This document shows positions 5,513 to 8,940 of a DNA stretch of 8,940 nt, piece after piece. This stretch comes from CAYIEP01 sp964362515 (GTDB lineage: Bacteria; Patescibacteriota; Minisyncoccia; UBA6257; UBA9933). The stretch covers positions 1 through 8,940 of the forward strand of contig CAYIEP010000021.1 in NCBI GenBank assembly GCA_964362515.1, read 5' to 3'. The notes below the pieces were generated by a model that did not search any database, was not told the DNA's origin, and saw only the letters and a list, made by a program, of their open reading frames with translations. The first letter of the stretch is position 1. Each line of letters opens with the position of its first letter. The position numbers and the translations under genes were made by a program.

Positions 5513-5929
5513 ATGTCCGATTGTATTTTTTGTAAAATAATAAAAAAAGAAATAAGCGCGGAAATTATTTATGAGAACGATGATATTTTGGCGATTTTGG
5601 ATATTCAGCCGAGAACAGCCGGACATACTATGGTTTTGCCGAAATTTCACGCGGAGAACATTTTGGAAGTTCCCGACGAAAAAATCGCCGCGGTTTTTTC
5701 CGGCGTTAAAAAAATAACGGCTTTGCTCGAAAAATCTTTAAATCCGGACGGGTTTACTATTGGAATAAACCATGGTAGGGTGAGCGGGCAAGAAATTGCT
5801 CATCTTCATATTCACATTATGCCGAGATGGCATAATGACGGAGGGGGAGCGATTCACAATGTCGTAAATAATCCGCCCAAAGAATCGTTGGAAGAAATAA
5901 AAAATAAAATTAAAAAATTCGAAATTTAA
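5513..5929 (+). CDS. HIT-family (histidine triad) nucleotide-binding hydrolase
   Basis: A 138-residue HIT/HINT-type protein. The histidine triad is H97-L-H99-I-H101 in HLHIHIMPRW, which binds the alpha-phosphate and supplies the nucleophilic histidine. N-terminal C4-x2-C7 in SDCIFCKII, together with His46 and a triad-region His, matches the zinc-binding subset of the family. Known members hydrolyse AMP-linked compounds such as adenosine phosphoramidates, aminoacyl-adenylates or Ap4A; the exact substrate here cannot be read from sequence. I chose ATG 5513 because MSDCIFCKII is the standard family start; a longer frame from TTG 5480 would overlap hisS. It starts 1 nt after the hisS stop, so it is probably translationally coupled. 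A link to clearing aminoacyl-adenylate is tempting given the hisS neighbour, but this is inference. Confidence 0.95.
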   Translation: MSDCIFCKIIKKEISAEIIYENDDILAILDIQPRTAGHTMVLPKFHAENILEVPDEKIAAVFSGVKKITALLEKSLNPDGFTIGINHGRVSGQEIAHLHIHIMPRWHNDGGGAIHNVVNNPPKESLEEIKNKIKKFEI

Positions 5930-5941
5930 ACGCCAATTTTT

Positions 5942-6154
5942 ATGGAAATTAAACGAAGAGAAGGAGAATCGGTAAATTCATTTTTATATAGATTTAATAA
6001 AAAAATAAGACAAAGCGGAATTTTGCTTGAAGCGAAAAAAAGAAGAAGAAAAGACCGAAATGTTTCTAAAAGAAAAAGATTTAATTCGGCAATTTATAGA
6101 GCCGGCAAAAAGAAGGAAATGGAAAAAGCCAAGAAAGCGGGGGTGATGCAGTAA
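5942..6154 (+). CDS. rpsU: Small ribosomal subunit protein bS21
   Basis: A 70-residue, very basic protein with the bS21 pattern: an N-terminal MEIKRREGESVNSFLYRFNK, then a Lys/Arg-rich helix containing EAKKRRRKDRNVSKRKR. bS21 binds the 30S platform near the 3' end of 16S rRNA and helps initiation on natural mRNAs. The C-terminal end (AGKKKEMEKAKKAGVMQ) is a short lysine-rich tail. It lies 12 nt after the HIT gene, in the same run. There is no SD before ATG 5942 (upstream CGCCAATTTTT). Its neighbour yqeY also follows rpsU in many bacteria, which supports both assignments. It is of special interest because the 16S tail it would contact lacks the anti-SD in this window. Confidence 0.95.
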   Translation: MEIKRREGESVNSFLYRFNKKIRQSGILLEAKKRRRKDRNVSKRKRFNSAIYRAGKKKEMEKAKKAGVMQ

Positions 6155-6155
6155 T

Positions 6156-6172
6156 TAGCCACTAGCCACTAG
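6156..6172 (+). repeat. Short tandem repeat (TAGCCAC x2 plus TAG)
   Basis: Two exact 7-nt units (6156-6162 and 6163-6169) and the start of a third, in the 26-nt gap between rpsU and yqeY. Each unit contains TAG, so rpsU read-through would end here. It is too short to assign a role. Confidence 0.6.
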
Positions 6173-6180
6173 TTTATTTT

Positions 6181-6639
6181 ATGTTTCAACAAAAAATCAC
6201 GGATGATATTAAAATCGCCTTGAAATCCGGCGATAGTTTTTTAGTCGGAACCTTGCGGCTTATAAACGCGGCCGTTAAAAATAAAGAAATTGAAAAGCGT
6301 TTTAAAAGCGGCGAAATTGTTTTATCCGAAGATGAAATAACGGACTTGTTGTCCAAAGAAGCGAAAAAAAGAAAAGAAGCGATGGAAATTTATAAAACCG
6401 CGGGCAGAAACGATCTGTTTGAAAAAGAAGAAAAAGAATTTAAAATAATCGAGAAATATTTGCCGGAGCAATTAAGCGAAAAAGAAATAGAAGAAATAAT
6501 TTCTAAAGCGATTGATAAAACTGGCGCAAAAGACATTAAGGAAATGGGGCGCGTGATGGGAGAGGCGATGAAAGAATTGAAAAGCAAGGCCGACGCGAAA
6601 ATGGTCGGAGAAATTATAAAAAAGAAGCTGTCCACATGA
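6181..6639 (+). CDS. yqeY: YqeY / GatB C-terminal-like domain protein
   Basis: A 152-residue protein of the YqeY family, related to the tRNA-binding tail of the amidotransferase subunit GatB. It shows the family opening (KITDDIKIALKSGD, then LRLINAAVKNKEI), the EAKKRKEAMEIYKTAGR helix, the EFKIIEKYLPEQLSEKEI segment and a C-terminal KEMGRVMGEAMKEL / AKMVGEIIKKKL stretch that aligns with the GatB tail domain. It is cytoplasmic and of unknown exact function; a role around tRNA amidation is suspected from homology. The rpsU-yqeY order is common in bacteria. It has no SD (ACTAGCCACTAGTTTATTTT upstream). Its TGA stop overlaps the next gene's ATG by four bases (ATGA at 6636), so it is probably co-translated with that gene. 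Confidence 0.92.
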   Translation: MFQQKITDDIKIALKSGDSFLVGTLRLINAAVKNKEIEKRFKSGEIVLSEDEITDLLSKEAKKRKEAMEIYKTAGRNDLFEKEEKEFKIIEKYLPEQLSEKEIEEIISKAIDKTGAKDIKEMGRVMGEAMKELKSKADAKMVGEIIKKKLST

Positions 6640-6849
6640 AAAAAATTATATTCTTAGCGGTTTTATTATTAATGTCTCCGACATTTGTTTTTGGAGCGAC
6701 TGCCGAAGAGCTTCAAGCGCAAATTAACGCGTTGCTGGCTCAAGTCCAACAGCTTCAACAGCAATTAAATCAGCAACAAAACACTACAACCCAGTGGTGT
6801 TATACATTTAATAATAATTTGCAATTTGGCGACCGGAATAAAGACGTAA
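6636..6849 (+). repeat. Direct repeat, copy 1 (5' end of the surface-protein gene)
   Basis: Matches 8727-8940 with about 19 mismatches in 214 nt by my count. The last 55 nt of the compared stretch are identical. It encodes signal peptide, coiled coil and the start of the peptidoglycan-binding domain. Confidence 0.92.
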
Positions 6850-8660
6850 TCAATCTTAAAGAAGCTTTTAAAAGAGAGGGCCTTTATAATGGACCGGTTA
6901 ACGATTATTTTGGCAATCTTACCAAAGCCGCCGTGATAAAATTTCAAGAAAAATACGCGAATGAAATATTAACTCCAACCGGACTTCAGTATGGAACGGG
7001 ATTTGTCGGCGAATATACAAGAAAAAAATTGAATGAGCTATACGGTTGCGGCGATACCGCGTCAATCCCGCCGACCATTGGTCAATTAACGTATAAAATT
7101 AGCTCTAATCCAACAAGCCTTATTCGAGGACAAAATGCTAATTTTCGTATTGGAATTTTAGGCGGTCAACCCAATTCGCCAATACTTTTTTATCTTCAAA
7201 GGCCGGACGGCACAATGAAATATGATGGTTATAACACAGGGAAATATACTTACATTGATGGCAGTTATGAGAACGACGCTGAACAATTTATTGCCGTTGA
7301 TGGTAAAAATGGCACATGGGTTTCCTGGGTTTCAGTTAAAAACATAATCTCTAATAAACAGGAGCATAACGTTATTGGGTCAACGCCTCCGCCGTCAACG
7401 CCAACCTCTACTCCCTCAATACCTCCGTCAACGCCAACCTCCACTCCTTCAATAATGGTTTTTTCACCGAATGGCGGGGAAGTATGGGAAATTGGGAAGA
7501 CATATAATATTACTTGGAGCGGTAAAAATTTTCCTTCAAATGGAGTAGTGGGCATTGTTTTGGTTGATGAAAAAACAGCCACTAACACCAATATTTTTAC
7601 TGAAATTAGCAATGACGGCATTGAAAGTTGGACTATACCCTCGACGATTACCCCTTCGGGAAATTATATGCGAATCTTTTGCGGCATAAAAGGATCTGAA
7701 GCATATTGCGGTGATAAAACTCAATCCGAAGATTTTAGCGACGCGCCATTTACTATCGTTAAAGCAACTCCCGCGAAAAATGTTTATCTAAGCAAAATCT
7801 CTCCGTCAAGCGGTTCAATCGGAACAATAGTTACGCTTTACGGCGAAGGATTCAGTCAAAGTAATAACGCGATAATGTATGGTCCCGCTAAATCTGATTT
7901 ATTGGGTTATGTTAATTCAACAGACAACGGAACTAAAATAATTCTGACAGTCCCGCAATATACCCATAATAAGGCTAAGGTAACTCCCGGCGCCTACAAT
8001 GTTTCGGTTATTAGCGCCTATGGCCTCCAAAGCAACACCCTTCCCTTTGCTGTTACCGAAGGAGTTGCTTTTTGCCCCGGCGCCGCTAATTTTAGTATAG
8101 GCGCCTCAAAAAGCAGTGTTTCAACGGGCGGATATTGGGATATTTGGTGGGACGCTTCCAATTTTGAGCGTTTGTTAATTAATACTTATTTTAACGGCGC
8201 GCAGAAAAATGTTTACGATACTAGTAGCGGAATTTCTAAGGCCGGCAATTTTAGCCAGATAGGCGGATTTACAACCGCCGGCGTTTGGAAAGCCGTAGCT
8301 ACCGCCAAAAAAACCGGTTGCGGCGATGTTATCAAAGAAATTGAAGTAAAAGTTGGTCAATCTACGGCTTCCACTTTAAAATTAATTAGAATTGAAGTAG
8401 CAAGTAGCGCAATCTCGACAGAAATTACGCTTCATGGCGAAGGATTTAGCGCTGATGGAAACAGAGTAAAATATGGTCCCGGCTATAATGATTATTTGGG
8501 AGGCACTTATAGTTCAACCGATAACGGAACAAAAATAAAACTTATAATTCCCCAACCTATTTGGGATAAATTAGCCAAAGGAAAAGTTTTCATTCACGGT
8601 TTTTGGGTTGTTAATGCCGATGGTGTCGAAAGCAATAGTATTTCTTTTAAAGTTTTATAA
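6636..8660 (+). CDS. Secreted multi-domain surface protein: coiled coil, peptidoglycan-binding domain, Ig-like and two TIG domains
   Basis: A 674-residue exported protein. A Sec signal peptide covers residues 1-20 (KK, hydrophobic core, likely cut after FVFG). A Gln-rich coiled coil spans about 23-48. A PG_binding_1-like domain lies at about 62-137 (LQFGDRNKDVINLKEAFKREG, then FGNLTKAAVIKFQEKY), bracketed by Cys55 and Cys138, which may form a disulfide. Next are an Ig-like segment (about 147-245), a Pro/Thr/Ser linker (about 250-272) and a domain at about 274-376 opening PNGGEVWEIGKTYNITWSG, which resembles the Ser-Thr-rich GPI-anchor (Kre9/KNH-like) domain. TIG/IPT-like domains follow at about 384-473 and 583-674, with an Ig-like segment between. 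No LPXTG or C-terminal membrane anchor is seen, so attachment is probably through peptidoglycan. No enzymatic motif is visible, so display or adhesion is the best guess. It overlaps yqeY by 4 nt. Confidence 0.88.
   Translation: MKKIIFLAVLLLMSPTFVFGATAEELQAQINALLAQVQQLQQQLNQQQNTTTQWCYTFNNNLQFGDRNKDVINLKEAFKREGLYNGPVNDYFGNLTKAAVIKFQEKYANEILTPTGLQYGTGFVGEYTRKKLNELYGCGDTASIPPTIGQLTYKISSNPTSLIRGQNANFRIGILGGQPNSPILFYLQRPDGTMKYDGYNTGKYTYIDGSYENDAEQFIAVDGKNGTWVSWVSVKNIISNKQEHNVIGSTPPPSTPTSTPSIPPSTPTSTPSIMVFSPNGGEVWEIGKTYNITWSGKNFPSNGVVGIVLVDEKTATNTNIFTEISNDGIESWTIPSTITPSGNYMRIFCGIKGSEAYCGDKTQSEDFSDAPFTIVKATPAKNVYLSKISPSSGSIGTIVTLYGEGFSQSNNAIMYGPAKSDLLGYVNSTDNGTKIILTVPQYTHNKAKVTPGAYNVSVISAYGLQSNTLPFAVTEGVAFCPGAANFSIGASKSSVSTGGYWDIWWDASNFERLLINTYFNGAQKNVYDTSSGISKAGNFSQIGGFTTAGVWKAVATAKKTGCGDVIKEIEVKVGQSTASTLKLIRIEVASSAISTEITLHGEGFSADGNRVKYGPGYNDYLGGTYSSTDNGTKIKLIIPQPIWDKLAKGKVFIHGFWVVNADGVESNSISFKVL
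7392..7454 (+). repeat. In-frame 33-bp tandem repeat encoding a Pro/Thr/Ser linker
   Basis: Unit 7392-7424 and unit 7425-7454 (last three bases missing) differ at only a couple of positions and encode PSTPTSTPSIP followed by PSTPTSTPSI. Copy number could change by slippage without breaking the frame, which would alter linker length between the Ig-like part and the following domain. Confidence 0.85.
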
Positions 8661-8674
8661 TTATAAGGAAAAAG

Positions 8675-8683
8675 TTATCCACA
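8675..8683 (+). promoter_or_regulatory. TTATCCACA box upstream of the second surface-protein gene
   Basis: Exact second copy of the 9-mer at 516-524, again intergenic. It ends 7 nt before the proposed -35, compared with 8 nt for the first copy. The shared placement suggests a common regulator or promoter type. Confidence 0.5.
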
Positions 8684-8690
8684 CAGTCTG

Positions 8691-8717
8691 TTGCGGGGGG
8701 GGCTTTAATGTTAAAAT
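8691..8717 (+). promoter_or_regulatory. Extended -10 promoter with an eight-G run in the spacer
   Basis: A weak -35 TTGCGG (8691-8696) and a -10 TAAAAT (8712-8717) are separated by 15 nt. TG at 8709-8710 makes the -10 of the extended type (TGnTAAAAT). The spacer and end of the -35 hold eight consecutive G (8695-8702), striking in this AT-rich DNA. Transcription would begin near 8724, about 3 nt before ATG 8727, so the mRNA would be almost leaderless. Confidence 0.5.
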
Positions 8718-8726
8718 AAAAACAAT

Positions 8727-8940
8727 ATGAAAAAAACTATATTCCTGGCGTTTTTATTATTAATGTCTCCGACATTTGTTTTTGGAGCGACCATAGAAGA
8801 ACTTCAAGCGCAAATTAACGCGTTGTTGGCTCAAGTCCAACAGCTTCAACAGCAATTAAATCAGCAACAAGGCGTTATAGTTCAATGGTGTTATACATTT
8901 AATAATAATTTGCAATTTGGCGACCGGAATAAAGACGTAA
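8727..8940 (+). CDS. Second secreted peptidoglycan-binding surface protein, paralog of the preceding gene (partial, runs off the right edge)
   Basis: 71 codons are visible. The product has the same signal peptide (MKKTIFLAFLLLMSPTFVFG), the same Gln-rich coiled coil (EELQAQINALLAQVQQLQQQ) and the start of the peptidoglycan-binding domain (WCYTFNNNLQFGDRNKDV) as its upstream neighbour. The main difference is four residues just after the coiled coil, where NTTTQ becomes GVIVQ. The rest lies outside the window, so I cannot say whether the C-terminal domains also match. It lies 66 nt after the first copy's stop and has its own promoter. No SD precedes ATG 8727 (AATGTTAAAATAAAAACAAT). Confidence 0.9.
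   Translation, partial: MKKTIFLAFLLLMSPTFVFGATIEELQAQINALLAQVQQLQQQLNQQQGVIVQWCYTFNNNLQFGDRNKDV
8727..8940 (+). repeat. Direct repeat, copy 2 (5' end of the second surface-protein gene)
   Basis: Partner of 6636-6849. The match begins at the start codon: the upstream sequences (yqeY coding DNA in one case, promoter DNA in the other) are unrelated. It continues to the window edge, so its full length is unknown. Confidence 0.92.

Noticed and set aside
134..8660. Alternative genetic code (UGA as glycine, as in some CPR groups)
   Set aside because: TGA serves as the yqeY stop, and all recognised proteins are full length with TAA or TGA stops and no in-frame TGA.

Overview
This 8.9-kb window looks like a chromosomal piece of a Candidate Phyla Radiation (Patescibacteria, probably Parcubacteria-type) bacterium. 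I infer this from the low-GC coding sequence with short intergenic gaps, the KKGFTLLE prepilin next to PilB, the cysteine-rich HisRS insertion, the small bS21, and secreted coiled-coil plus peptidoglycan-binding plus TIG proteins that resemble surface proteins of that group. The standard genetic code fits: TGA is used as a stop and no reading frame needs it as glycine. All genes lie on the + strand.

Layout. Positions 1-52 are the 3' end of a 16S rRNA. The decoding bases and a fully paired helix 45 are intact, but the tail that should carry the anti-Shine-Dalgarno CCUCC reads AUUAA. No tRNA, 23S or 5S follows. A stand-alone response-regulator receiver gene (134-514) starts about 80 nt later. 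A promoter with an upstream TTATCCACA box then leads into a type IV pilus block: a type IV prepilin (596-1243), an unrecognised multi-pass membrane protein (1260-1835) and the assembly ATPase PilB (1892-3604). Positions 3605-4215 hold no convincing gene but are dense in palindromes and inverted repeats, and look like two related copies of a repetitive element. Next comes a tight translation-related block: hisS, a HIT-family hydrolase, rpsU (bS21) and a YqeY/GatB-like gene. The yqeY stop overlaps the start of a large secreted peptidoglycan-binding, Ig/TIG-domain protein (6636-8660). At the right edge a second copy of that gene begins (8727 onward, cut by the window). Its first 214 nt are about 91% identical to the first copy, and its own promoter carries a run of eight G between -35 and -10.

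How it fits together. The receiver, prepilin, membrane protein and PilB form part of a pilus or pseudopilus system; the inner-membrane platform PilC, PilT and the prepilin peptidase are not in the window. The two secreted proteins are probably cell-envelope display proteins. The most interesting signal is in translation: the 16S tail has no anti-SD, and none of the ten inferred start codons has a recognisable Shine-Dalgarno sequence upstream. At least one promoter would give a nearly leaderless mRNA. The window therefore suggests a lineage that starts translation without SD pairing.
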